Shown here: in pieces, positions 1 through 9,800 of the stretch | Numbering within the stretch: the stretch's first letter is position 1 | Layout: the number at the start of each line of letters is the position of its first letter | Assembly (NCBI RefSeq): GCF_041435015.1 | Contig: NZ_CP107989.1 | Location: 8,928,001-8,992,000 of the forward strand | Direction of reading: 5' to 3' | Source: Streptomyces canus | Lineage (GTDB): Bacteria; Actinomycetota; Actinomycetes; Streptomycetales; Streptomycetaceae | Length of the DNA: 64,000 nt | Translations under genes and position numbers: made by a program | Notes under the pieces: model-generated | What the model saw: only the letters and a program-made list of their open reading frames with translations | What the model was told of the DNA's origin: nothing | Databases searched by the model: none

Positions 1-1449
1 TCACCGGGCCCAGTCGACGGTGAAGACGTTGGCGATGTCGCTCGGCAGGGAGGACGGGACGGTGATGTTGATCTTTCCGTCGCGGCGGGTCCAGCGCAGA
101 CTGCCGCTCGTGCCGAGCAGTCGAACCCGGGACGCGGCGCTGATGGGGATGTCGCCGGGCACCGAGAGAGTGCCGCTGGGCCTGCCCAGCACGATGATGT
201 TGAACTTGCCCGGGGAGACGGTGTAGCGGATGCCGAGCGGGCTGCCCTCCTCCTCCGCGCGCACCCAGGGCGTCGATCCGTAGATCGCGGGGCCGTTGAC
301 CTTCAGCCAGGCGCCGATGTCCTTCAGCCGCTTCTGCATGACCTCGGGGATCGTGCCGTCCGGCCTGGGGCCGATGTTGAGCAGCAGGTTGCCGTTCTTG
401 CTGACCACGTCGGCGAGCAGCTGGATCAGGAACTCGGAGGTCTTGTAGTCCTCGTCCGGCTCGTGCTTGTTGTAGCCCCAGGAGTAGCCGATGGTCATGC
501 AGCATTCCCACTTCTGGGGGTCCATCGTGGGGTTGGTGCGCTGCTCGTACGTCGCGAAGTCGAAGTGGGTGTCGAACCGGTCGTTGATCACGACACCCTT
601 GGGGTGCGTACGGTTCTTGGCCCGGTTGTAGTAGTGGGCCATGGGTTCTTCGCTGCGCCACGGCGGGTTGCCGGTGGGCCGGAACCACTGTCCGTCGGCC
701 CAGAGCAGCTCCGGGTCGTAGCGGTCGATGATCTCGTACAGCTGCTTGAGCTCGTAGTCGCCGACGTAGTCCTGGACCGGCTTGTAGCCGGTCATCGGGA
801 TTTCCTGGTCGGTGTAGAAGTTGCGCATCGGCCGGCCGATCGCCGGGTTGAAGAACTCGCCGAGCGAGTAGTACAGGCCCGGCCGCACGGTGCCGCGCTT
901 GCGGGCCGCGGTCATCAACTCACCGACGAGGTCACGCTTCGGGCCGTACGCCAGGGAGTGACGGTCCGTCACCTTGCTGGGGTAGAGGGCGAATCCGTCG
1001 TGGTGCTTGCTGGTCAGCGCGAAGTACTCGGCGCCCGCCTGCTCGAACAGTCGCACCCAGGAGTCGGGGTCGTACTTCTCGGCCTTGAACTGGGGGATGA
1101 GGTCGTCGTAGGTGACGTTCTCGCCGTAGGTGTCGCGGTGGTACTTCCACTCGGCGCTGTCCTTGGTGCTCTGGTACCACAGGTACCACTCGGAGGCGCT
1201 TCTCGGTGTCGCGCCGCCGATCACCGAGTAGATGCCCCAGTGCACGAAGATGCCGAACTTGGCGTCCTTGTACCAGCGCGGCACCGGGTGGGTGTCGAGG
1301 GATGGCTTGGTGGGCTGGTAGTCGGGGATGCCCGAGGCGGCGACCGTCGCACCCTGGGTGAGGGCCTGGGCGGTGCCGGGCGGGGCCAGCAGCACCGCAC
1401 CGCCGAGGGCGGCAGCGGTGGTCATGAAGTGTCTGCGGTTGACTGCCAT
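1..1449 (-). CDS. Secreted alpha-L-fucosidase, GH29 family
   Basis: A 482-residue protein likely to hydrolyse alpha-L-fucosyl residues from glycans outside the cell. The N-terminus has a twin-arginine signal (RRHFM at residues 5-9, hydrophobic stretch, AQA cut near residue 29), so export by the Tat route is expected. The GH29 barrel shows KFGIFVHWG near 64-72, KHHDGF at 148-153 and the nucleophile motif LLWADGQW with D252. The C-terminal part (about 395-482) fits the usual GH29 beta domain. It is the last gene of a tightly packed run, starting 11 bases after the stop of the SGNH hydrolase gene. The stop codon is the first three bases of the window, so the gene is complete. The family call is firm; linkage specificity (alpha-1,2/3/4/6) cannot be read from sequence. 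Confidence 0.93.
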   Translation of the reverse strand: MAVNRRHFMTTAAALGGAVLLAPPGTAQALTQGATVAASGIPDYQPTKPSLDTHPVPRWYKDAKFGIFVHWGIYSVIGGATPRSASEWYLWYQSTKDSAEWKYHRDTYGENVTYDDLIPQFKAEKYDPDSWVRLFEQAGAEYFALTSKHHDGFALYPSKVTDRHSLAYGPKRDLVGELMTAARKRGTVRPGLYYSLGEFFNPAIGRPMRNFYTDQEIPMTGYKPVQDYVGDYELKQLYEIIDRYDPELLWADGQWFRPTGNPPWRSEEPMAHYYNRAKNRTHPKGVVINDRFDTHFDFATYEQRTNPTMDPQKWECCMTIGYSWGYNKHEPDEDYKTSEFLIQLLADVVSKNGNLLLNIGPRPDGTIPEVMQKRLKDIGAWLKVNGPAIYGSTPWVRAEEEGSPLGIRYTVSPGKFNIIVLGRPSGTLSVPGDIPISAASRVRLLGTSGSLRWTRRDGKINITVPSSLPSDIANVFTVDWAR

Positions 1450-1460
1450 CTATGGGCCTC

Positions 1461-3608
1461 TTACTCGTGGGTGGAGAAGGAGTCGAAGAGTGCGGTCGTG
1501 ATCTGACCGGGGTAGTTGAGGTTGACCGCGCTCGCGACCAGACCCGCCTCGCCGGTGCCGCTCGCGGACGGCACGGTGGCGGTGGCCACCTGCTGCCAGT
1601 CGGTGCCGTCGGAACTGGCGTACGCGGTGTAGCTGGTGCCGTCGCGGACGAGCTTCAGCCAGGCGGGGTGGTACGAACTCCCGCCCCCGGCCCAGGTGTC
1701 GAGCTTCCCGTCACCGTCGCTGTCGGTCAGGAACTCCAGGCCGTACTGCGCGGACATGGTGAGCACCGCGTAACCGCCGGCCTCGGGCGCCGTGAGGTCG
1801 TTGGCCACGGCGATCCCCGCCTTGGCGGACGGGCCGCTGCCGGTCTGACCGATGACCCGGGCGGTCACCGTGCCGGACGGCGGCGCGGCGTCGGCGAGGT
1901 AGACCGCCGCCTTCTCGTCCTTCCAGCCGGACAGGTCCTGGCCGCCCGCCCAGATGGCGAACTGGTCGCCGTTCTGGGCGTATTGGGCCATCTCGGTCGT
2001 GGTGGCGGTCGTCAGATACGGCGCCCGCACCTCGGACGGAGCGGGGGTCACCGTGGCGTCCACGCTGTCGGAGTCGTGGCGTGTCCGGCCGTCCTGGACG
2101 AAGGAGGTGCGTACGCCGATCGCGTGGGTGCCCCAGATGGCGTCGGCCGCCGGCGTCACCGTCCAGGTGACCTCGGCGCTGTCGCCCGGGGCGAGGGAGC
2201 GGGTCCTCGTGCTGCCGACCGGTTCGGCGGACCAGCCGTCGGGGAGGCCGAGGCGAGTGCTGACCTGAGTGACCGCCCTGGGACCGGTGTTGGTGACGGT
2301 CGACGTGATCTCCGTGCCGTCGCCACCGGCTTGCAGGGTCGGCCGGTAGGGGGTGATCCGGACGCGGGCCGAGGGGCAGTCCCGGGCCACCCGCAGGCCG
2401 GCGAGGTCCACCGCGTCGGCGAAGGCCTTCATCCCGGTGTCGTTGGGGTGCAGATGGTCCCCGGAGTCGAACGCGGCACCGTAGCGGGTGGGATCGTCCG
2501 GATCCCGCACGGCCTTGTCGAAGTCGGCGTAACCGTCGAAGACACCGCCGTCACGGACGAACGTGTTGACCTTCTGCCGGTCGGCCTCCTTGGCCTCGGT
2601 CCACCAGTCGCCCCAGCCGCGATACGGCACGACCGTCGCGCCGATCACCCGCAGCCCGCGTTCGTGGGCGCGGCGCACGAACTCCTTCATGCCGTCGATC
2701 ACCTGGTCGCCGGTGGCGCCGCCCCAGCTGAGGTCGTTGACGCCCTCGAAGAGGACCACTGTCCTGGCGCCCGGCTGCGACAGCACATCGCGCTCCAGCC
2801 GGTCCAGCGCCGACGGGTTGCCGTCCACGCCTGCGGTGATCCGGTTGCCGCTGATGCCCTCGTTCAGCACCCCGGCGGTGGTCGAGCAGGCCGACAGCCG
2901 CCCCGCCAGATAGTCGGGCCAGCGCCGGTTGGCGTTCGACGTGGAGGCCGCGCCGTCGGTGATGGAGTCGCCGAGCGCCACCACGGCACCCGCCGCGTTG
3001 CCACCCTGTACGTCGACACCGGTCAGGAACGGGAAGGTGGAGTCGGTCTTGGTGAAGGCGTCCCCGCCGGCGTCCGAGGCGTGGTCGCCGCCGCCGTCGG
3101 GTGTCCAGTAAACGGTCTGGAGGCCCATCCAGTGCTGGCTGATGTGGGTGAGCCGACCGGGGAAGTACAGGCTGACGACCAGGTCGCTGCGGGCGGGCAC
3201 GGTGAGCCGGACCTGATCGCTGGCCGCCTGCTCGCCGGCCGCGATCGTCACTCCGCTCTTCCCGCCGAACCGTAGCTTCTGCGGCTTCGTGACGGCGGAA
3301 CCGCCATCGCGGAGTCCGACCGTCGCGTGTCCGATCGTCACCGCCTCGGTGGTGAAGTCGTTGGTCAGGCGGATGCGCACGCTCGACCCACCCGCGCTCA
3401 CCCGCACCGGTATCCGCACCGTCACCTCCGAGGTGCCCGGGTCGTACGCGGCGTGTTGGGCGGTCGCCCACGTCCCCGTCCAACCCGGCTGCGCGGTCTC
3501 GGCAGCGGCCGGCGCCACCGGAAGCAGGGCTGCCACCGTGGCCGCCAGCGCTGTGGCCAGGACTGCGAATCTTCGGTGCCCCCGCAGGTGTTCAAGCCGT
3601 CCGGACAC
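1461..3608 (-). CDS. Secreted SGNH/GDSL hydrolase with NEW3-like and C-terminal beta-sandwich module
   Basis: A 715-residue secreted esterase-like protein. A Sec signal peptide ends near residue 36 (APAAAE). The SGNH domain (about 40-410) has GDSITDG with S215, GN at 254-255, GVND at 289-292 and DHLHP with D384 and H387, so the catalytic set is complete. Residues 413-520 form a NEW3-like beta domain (LPDGW, TWTVTP). Residues about 528-715 form a beta-sandwich module with a DSDGDGK calcium-type loop that reappears in the GH31 protein encoded at 16246-19266. The start is GTG with AGGAGG just upstream. It likely removes O-acyl (for example acetyl) groups from the glycan attacked by the neighbouring hydrolases, but the substrate is unknown. 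It begins 9 bases after the preceding SGNH gene stops. Confidence 0.88.
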   Translation of the reverse strand: MSGRLEHLRGHRRFAVLATALAATVAALLPVAPAAAETAQPGWTGTWATAQHAAYDPGTSEVTVRIPVRVSAGGSSVRIRLTNDFTTEAVTIGHATVGLRDGGSAVTKPQKLRFGGKSGVTIAAGEQAASDQVRLTVPARSDLVVSLYFPGRLTHISQHWMGLQTVYWTPDGGGDHASDAGGDAFTKTDSTFPFLTGVDVQGGNAAGAVVALGDSITDGAASTSNANRRWPDYLAGRLSACSTTAGVLNEGISGNRITAGVDGNPSALDRLERDVLSQPGARTVVLFEGVNDLSWGGATGDQVIDGMKEFVRRAHERGLRVIGATVVPYRGWGDWWTEAKEADRQKVNTFVRDGGVFDGYADFDKAVRDPDDPTRYGAAFDSGDHLHPNDTGMKAFADAVDLAGLRVARDCPSARVRITPYRPTLQAGGDGTEITSTVTNTGPRAVTQVSTRLGLPDGWSAEPVGSTRTRSLAPGDSAEVTWTVTPAADAIWGTHAIGVRTSFVQDGRTRHDSDSVDATVTPAPSEVRAPYLTTATTTEMAQYAQNGDQFAIWAGGQDLSGWKDEKAAVYLADAAPPSGTVTARVIGQTGSGPSAKAGIAVANDLTAPEAGGYAVLTMSAQYGLEFLTDSDGDGKLDTWAGGGSSYHPAWLKLVRDGTSYTAYASSDGTDWQQVATATVPSASGTGEAGLVASAVNLNYPGQITTALFDSFSTHE

Positions 3609-3617
3609 GGTTCCTCC

Positions 3618-4838
3618 TCAGGTGCAGCCGCGGCCGAGGCCGAGCGACGTCAGGTCGATGGAGTCGGCGAATGCCTTCATCCCGGTGTCATTGGGATGCA
3701 GATGGTCACCGGAGTCGTATGCGGCGCCCAGCCGGCGCGGATCCGCCGGGTCCCGGACCGCCCGGTCGAAGTCGGCGTAGTCGTCGAAGACCTTGCCGGA
3801 GGCCCGGACGAACGCGTTGACCTGCTGCCGTCGCGTCTCCGTCTCCTCGGTCCAGCCACCCCAGGTGAAGTCCTTGTACGGGGTGATCGTGGCGCCGACG
3901 ACCCGCAGCCCGCGCTGGTGGGCCCGGTGGGCGATCGTCTTCATCCCGGCGATGATCTGCTCGGCACTCGCCCCGCCGAGATCGTTGATCCCCTCGAAGA
4001 GGATCAGAGTCCGCGCCCCCGGCTGGGAGAGCACGTCCCGGTCGAGCCGGTCGAGCGCCGAGGGGTTGGTCGCGGTCCCGGCGGTGATCCGGTTGCTGGT
4101 GATGCCCGCGTTGAGCACTCCGGCGCCGGGCAGGCAGGCGTTCAGCCGGGCCGACAGCAGATCGGGCCAGCGCTGGTTCGTGTCGGCCGTCGAATAGGAC
4201 CCGTCGGTGATCGAGTCGCCGAGCGCCACCACCGACCCGGTCCTCGGCGCGGTCACGTCGACACCGCTGAGGAACGGCCAGCTCGTGGTGGTCCAGGTGT
4301 AGGCGTCGCCGGAGGTGTCGGCGGCGTGGTCACCCGCACCGTAGTCCGTCCAGTACACGGTCTGCTGCGCCCACCAGTGATCGGTGATGTGCGTGACCCG
4401 GCCGGGCAGATGGAGACTGACGACCAGGTCGGACAGGGCCGGCACAGCGAGTCCGACCGGGTCGCTCACAGCCTGGCCGCCCGCCGGGATGGTGACCGCG
4501 CCCTTTCCACCGAACCGCAGGTCGTACGGGCGGGCCACGGCGGAACCGCCGTCGCGCAGACCCACCGTTGCGTGCCCGATCGTCACCGGGTCGGTGGCGT
4601 AGGCGTTGGTCAGCCGGATGCGTACGGCTGAGCCGCCGACGCTGGTGTGCACCGGCATCCGTACCGTCACCTCGGACATCCCCGAGACCTCGTAGTGCTC
4701 ACTGGCCGCCGTCGCCCAGGTTCCGGTCCAGCCGCGCCGAGCCTCCTGCTGACCGGCCTCGGCGGGTGCCACCGTCCCGGCCACGACGGCCGAGACCGCC
4801 ACGAGCAACGCCGCGAGTCTGCCGCGTATCCCACGCAT
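3618..4838 (-). CDS. Secreted SGNH/GDSL hydrolase, single domain
   Basis: A 406-residue paralogue of the catalytic part of the next gene, sharing the GWTGTWATA opening and the same block order. A signal peptide ends near residue 28 (PAEAG). Catalytic blocks are GDSITDG with S209, SN in the GITSN block, GIND, and DHLHP with D378 and H381. It lacks the NEW3 and C-terminal sandwich modules of its neighbour and ends soon after the hydrolase fold. Two side-by-side SGNH enzymes in one operon suggest two acylation positions, or one free and one substrate-anchored form. That is inference. Carbohydrate esterase activity is likely from context; lipase activity cannot be excluded. Confidence 0.87.
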   Translation of the reverse strand: MRGIRGRLAALLVAVSAVVAGTVAPAEAGQQEARRGWTGTWATAASEHYEVSGMSEVTVRMPVHTSVGGSAVRIRLTNAYATDPVTIGHATVGLRDGGSAVARPYDLRFGGKGAVTIPAGGQAVSDPVGLAVPALSDLVVSLHLPGRVTHITDHWWAQQTVYWTDYGAGDHAADTSGDAYTWTTTSWPFLSGVDVTAPRTGSVVALGDSITDGSYSTADTNQRWPDLLSARLNACLPGAGVLNAGITSNRITAGTATNPSALDRLDRDVLSQPGARTLILFEGINDLGGASAEQIIAGMKTIAHRAHQRGLRVVGATITPYKDFTWGGWTEETETRRQQVNAFVRASGKVFDDYADFDRAVRDPADPRRLGAAYDSGDHLHPNDTGMKAFADSIDLTSLGLGRGCT

Positions 4839-4849
4839 CTGACGCCCCT

Positions 4850-6859
4850 TTACTGTGCCGCGCCGGTGCGCGAGAGAGCCTGGTACGCCTTGGTGGCGCC
4901 CTTGGCCTTGAGGTTCACGAATGCCGGTGTCACTCCGAGCGGCGCCGCGTACCCCTTGAGCGTCACGGGGCCGCGGACGACCTTGCCGGTGGTGACGTCA
5001 CGCCACGTTCCGGTGGGCAGGAAGACGTCCCGGGTGGTGCCTTCGTCGAGCTTTGGTGCGGCCAGCACGGCGGGGCCGAGCATCCACTCGTCGGCGACCG
5101 TGTAACTCGCCTCGTCCTTCGGGAAGTCGAAGAACAGCGGCCGCATGATCGGATCGCCGGTCTTCAGGGTGCTCTGCACCTGGTCCCAGATGTAGGGGGC
5201 GAGCTTCTCGTGCGTCTTGATCGCCTGCCGGTAGAGGTCGACCGTCTCGCGGCCGTACCCGACCCACTCGCCGGTCGTCGCGTCCCGCACGCCGGTGGGC
5301 GAGGTCGAGGCGTACATCAGCGGCATCAGGGACGCCGCCTGCGCCCAGCGGGCCAGGACCTGCTTGGTCGGCGGCGGGTAGCCGAGCGAGCCGCCGATCA
5401 TGTCGGTCTCGACGAACGGGTAACCGATCGTGGAAACCGCCAGGTTGGCCGAGACCGCGGCGCGCAGCCCCGCGAACGTGGTCGGCTTGTCGGCCGTGCG
5501 GGTGGCGAAGCCCTTGGCCTGCGCGGCGTTCCACGCGACCCGCAACCCCGCCCCCTGCTGGTCGAACGCGTCGGCCAGCTCGGTGCCGTACTTCACGTAG
5601 TCGGCGCGGGTGGCCCCCGGGTAGGGGGCGCACCGGTCGTCGAAGAAGGCGGTGTCGAACTTGAACCCGGCGACCCCCAACTCGCTTGTCTGCGCCTTGA
5701 GATCGTCGGTGTACCACTGCCGGGCGGCCGGGTTCGCCAGGTCGATCAGCCCGGTCCGGTGGCCGTTCCACCAGGTGAACAGGCACGGCTTGGACGGGTC
5801 GGACGGGTCCTTCAGCAGATACCCGTTGTCGACGGCTTCGGAGAAGTTGGCGGCGGTCTCGGGCATGTACAGGCCCGTCCACATGCCGAGGTCGAAGCCG
5901 AGGCGGCCGAGTTGCCTGGACAGCGCGGGCAGATCGGGGAAGCGTTCGCCGAAGTCGGAGGCGATCACGCTCTCCTCGATCTGCACCGCGTGCCCGCCGA
6001 GCCCGGCGCCGGCCAGCGCACGGGCCCAGGCGAGAACGTTCGCCTGGGTCTGCTCGCCGTAGAGCTGCGCCCAGGAGTTCCAGAGCGGGGTGGCGTACTG
6101 CTCGTAGGGGGTGTCGGAGCGTTCGGGCTTGCCGACCAGCGCGATGTGGTCGCGGTACACCTCGGCGGGGGTGTCCTCGACGAACACCGTGGAGGCGGCG
6201 GGTCGGTCTCCGGTGACGGTGAACTCGCCGAGCCCGTTGCCGCCGGAGTTGATCCGCACGTCCATCGGGTCGTTCGTGTCCGCCCACAGTCCGGTGGCGC
6301 TGGAGGTGTACCAGAAGGGGGAGACCACCTGGTAGGACGCCGGGCTGAACCCGGTGTCCACCACCTGCCCGGAGTCCAGCGGCCACGGCTGGACCGTCTG
6401 GTCGCTGTTCTCGCCGTGCCCGTACCAGTGCCCGGCGCTGCTGAGGTCGTACGCCGTGCTGAGCGCGTCGGCCTGTGCGCCCGACAGGGACCAGTTCATG
6501 TCGTACCGGTCGGAGCGCAGGGTGATCCGCAGATCGACGTTGACGCCCGGCAGGTCGGTGGCGGCGGTGACGCGCAGGGTGTTGCCGTCACGGGTGCTGC
6601 CGGTGACCTCCCGGACGATGTGCCAGTCGGCGCCGATCCGGAACCGGAACGCCGCGGGCGCGGTGGCCAGCACGGTCCGGCCCGCCCGTACGGTGGTGAC
6701 GGTCAACCAGTCTGTGGCGACGCGCAGTTCGTAGGTGGGTGTCGTGACGGTGACCGGCCCACCGGAGTCGGCGGCGGCCGGTGCCGTGCCGAGCAGCGGG
6801 GTGGCCAGCACCAGCGCCGCCGAGCCGCCGCGGACGGTTCGCCTCACCGTAGGCAGCAT
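4850..6859 (-). CDS. Secreted GH31 family glycoside hydrolase, short form
   Basis: A 669-residue secreted alpha-glycosidase-like protein with a signal peptide ending near residue 30. The GH31 barrel is clear: GFKFDTAFFDD carries the nucleophile D402, D457 sits where the acid/base is expected, and YPFVETDMIGG (480-490) matches the conserved DIGG block. The paralogue at 16246-19266 has QLDDKW at the substrate-binding strand, whereas this protein has QIEES (293-297), so two acidic positions are Glu instead of Asp. The specificity is unknown; GH31 includes alpha-glucosidases, xylosidases, galactosidases and alpha-N-acetylgalactosaminidases. Its ATG overlaps the TGA of the upstream GH35 gene by one base. 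A 176-bp stretch (5067-5242) is identical to part of the other GH31 gene. Confidence 0.88.
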   Translation of the reverse strand: MLPTVRRTVRGGSAALVLATPLLGTAPAAADSGGPVTVTTPTYELRVATDWLTVTTVRAGRTVLATAPAAFRFRIGADWHIVREVTGSTRDGNTLRVTAATDLPGVNVDLRITLRSDRYDMNWSLSGAQADALSTAYDLSSAGHWYGHGENSDQTVQPWPLDSGQVVDTGFSPASYQVVSPFWYTSSATGLWADTNDPMDVRINSGGNGLGEFTVTGDRPAASTVFVEDTPAEVYRDHIALVGKPERSDTPYEQYATPLWNSWAQLYGEQTQANVLAWARALAGAGLGGHAVQIEESVIASDFGERFPDLPALSRQLGRLGFDLGMWTGLYMPETAANFSEAVDNGYLLKDPSDPSKPCLFTWWNGHRTGLIDLANPAARQWYTDDLKAQTSELGVAGFKFDTAFFDDRCAPYPGATRADYVKYGTELADAFDQQGAGLRVAWNAAQAKGFATRTADKPTTFAGLRAAVSANLAVSTIGYPFVETDMIGGSLGYPPPTKQVLARWAQAASLMPLMYASTSPTGVRDATTGEWVGYGRETVDLYRQAIKTHEKLAPYIWDQVQSTLKTGDPIMRPLFFDFPKDEASYTVADEWMLGPAVLAAPKLDEGTTRDVFLPTGTWRDVTTGKVVRGPVTLKGYAAPLGVTPAFVNLKAKGATKAYQALSRTGAAQ

Positions 6860-9800
6860 CAGGCACCGCCGCCGCAGGTCAGCTTGGCGTCAGCCCAGTC
6901 GGCGTGGTCGAGGGCATTGCCGTCCCCGGCGTCCGAGACGACGAGTTCGAGCCGCCGCGCTCCTTCCACGCCGACGTCGATGTGCTTCGTCGCGCTGCCC
7001 CGGTCGACGGTGCCGCTCTCGTAGACGGGCGTTCCGTCGGCGAGGACGGTGTAGGTGACGGTGGCCGGGCCGTCGGACCGGCCGTAGGTCTCCTGGTCGA
7101 GGCCGAGCGCGGCGTGGAAGGTGCTGCAGGTGCCGCCGAGCCACACCTGCACGCTGCTGGCGGCGTGCGTGCCGAGGCCCTTCTCGTAGACGGTGTCGTG
7201 GAGGGTGAGCGGCAGGCCGTCGCCCTCGGCGTTCTCACCGACGGACTGGTCGCGTTCGACCGGGCCCCAACCGTTGCTGCTGGAGACGAACGGCAGATCG
7301 CTGACGTAGTGTCCGCCCGCCGTGAGCGGCGGTGGCTGCGCCGCCACCACCTGTTCCCCGGTCACCGAACCGGGCTTGCCGGCCCAGGTGAAGTCGGCGG
7401 TGGCGCGGAGCATCGCGAAGGTGCCGGTGTTCTGGTCGGCGGGCACGGTGACGGTCCACTGCGCTTGAGCCGAGCCACCCGGTTCGAGGGTGCCGAGCTT
7501 CACCGGATCAGCCGGGGCCGCGGTCCAGCCGTCGGGCAGCTTCGGGCTCAGGGTGAGGCCGCTGAGCGTCTTGCCGTTTGCGGGTACGGAGGCCGTAGCC
7601 GTGACCTGGTAGGAGTTATCCGGCTCGACGGTGTAGGGGGCGTCGACGGTCACCCGCGCCGGGGTGGCCGGGTCGGCGTACGTGGTGGCGTCGTAGGCCG
7701 GAGCGGCCACATCGGCGACCCGCAGCGAGGACGTGACATTGCCGAGCGTGGTCAGGCCGACCTTGCCCAGGCCGCCACTCTTGGCGTCCTCGCTCCACGA
7801 GGCGACGGCGATGGTGTTCTTGCCGTCGGCGCGCAGGATGCCGTTGGGAATGGGGAAGGTGTGCTGGGGGCCGGTGTCGTTGACGTAGTTCCCCATCAGC
7901 CAGCCGTTGACGTAGATGAGGGCGCGGTAGTCGCGGTCGGGGCTGTCGGTGATCGTGACGCCGACGGAGACGTCCTGGCCCTTGGGCAGCCTGGGGTTGA
8001 AGGTGGTGCGGTACCAGGCGATACCGGGAGTGGTGTCACTGGTCGGCAGAGAGGCCGCCTTCCAGGACCCGTCAGGGAATCCGGGCAGGGTCCAGCCCGA
8101 ACGCTCCCCGTACAGGCCGCCGTTGTTCATGTGCCCGCGCACGGTGTCGACGGGCTTCTCGCCGCCTCGTGCACCCTGGATGCGCCAGGTGATCTGGGCG
8201 TCGGAACCGGCGAGATACGCCGTGGTCAGGCCGCGCGGTTGCTTGTGGTCGTCGCTGTTCCAGGTGAAGTCCTCGTTGTGGCCCATGGTGCCGACCAGGA
8301 CGGAGATCACGTTCTCCTTGCCCTTGTGCAGCAGACCGTCGGCGATGGGGAAGGTCTTGCGGCCGGTCTGACTCGTCCCGGCGAACTTCCCGTTGATCCA
8401 CACCGAGTACGCGCCCACCGCGGCCGAACCGGTGTCCGGGTTGGTGGCGTAGGCGGTCAGGGAGAGGGACTTCTCGGTGCCGGTGGCCTTGAAGCGGCCC
8501 CGGTACCAGACGTAGCCGTAGTGGTAGCCGTACTCGTCCTGATAGAGCACCGGCAGAGTCCCGGGCTTGGTCGGGTTGTCGGTCGTCAGCTTGTCGGCGT
8601 ACGTCCAGGACGAGTCGTCGAAGCCGGGGGCGGCCTCGGGGGTTTCCGCGGACGTCTTCCAGCCGGTCAGCTCGGGGAGCTTGACGTCCTTCGGGCCGGG
8701 CACGGTGCCCAACAGGCTGCCGGAGGAGGTCGGTTTCACGCTCAGGGGTGCGCCGTTCCAGGTGACGTTCCGTACGCCGGACGGGGCGAAGATCTCCAGC
8801 GGGCCCGCCTTCTTCGCGTCGCCGGTGAGGGCGAGGGTCGTTCCCAGGCCGGTGACGGTCGCCGTGCGGACCAGTTCGGTGCCGCGTTCCAGGACCGGAC
8901 CGGCTGCCGTGTCCTGCCGCCAGAAGCCGGCGGCCTCGGCGTCGGTGCCGATGAGCAGCAGCAGGTCGGGGCGGCCGGCGCTCTGGACGAGGACCCGGGT
9001 GAGTCCGGAGTGGGTGTAGTCCAGCTTCAGGTCGCCGCGCTCGGCGTCCCAGGTCGCGTCCGCCTTGCCGTCCAGCACGGTGACCTTGGGCTTGGCGGAG
9101 TAGCGGAGCATCGTCTGCCCGGGGTCGCCCTCACCGCCGTACAGCACGGCTTGGGTACGGCCACCGGTCTTCGCGCTGGTCAGCAGCTCGCTGGTGGAGT
9201 AGACGAGCCGCTGGCCGCCGCCGAGGTCGTGGCCGGCGACGAGGATTTTGCCGGTCTTGCCGTTGAGCCGTGCGGTGACCGGATAGGTGCCGTCCGGGGT
9301 CTTCCAGTCGAAGGTGGTGGTGGCGTCGGCGTCGGCCATCGGGTCGCCGTGCCGGAGGTAGAGGAACTGGGTCTTGGTGTCCGGGTTGGCACGCGCCTCG
9401 ATGTGCACGGCGTCGTTGGACGAGGCGGGGGCGTCGGCCGGATCGGTGGCCGTGAGCGGGGCCGTGGTGGTGTAGAAGAGGCCCTGCCGCTTCATCTCGT
9501 CGTAGTCGGCGCCGGTCTGGCGCGGCTCGCTGATCGGTGCGCCGTAGTCGTACGACGTGTAGACCTGGCGCGGGTCGGCGAGCCAGCCCCAGTTGGTGCC
9601 GCCGTAGGTCATGTACAGGTTCTCGATCGTCGCGCCCTGCATGACCTCGTGCTTGTTGACGATCTTCTGGTAGGCGGGGCCCATCTTCTCCGGGCACTTC
9701 TCGTAGCCGGTGTCGCCCCAGGTCTGGAACCAGCCGGTGCCCGCCTCGAAGATCGACAGCGGTGCGTCGTCCTGTTGCCGCTTGAGGGTGGGCAGCCACC

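Noticed and set aside
4568..7024. Long plus-strand frame opposite the short GH31 gene
   Set aside because: Same antisense effect; no conserved motifs and no start signal.
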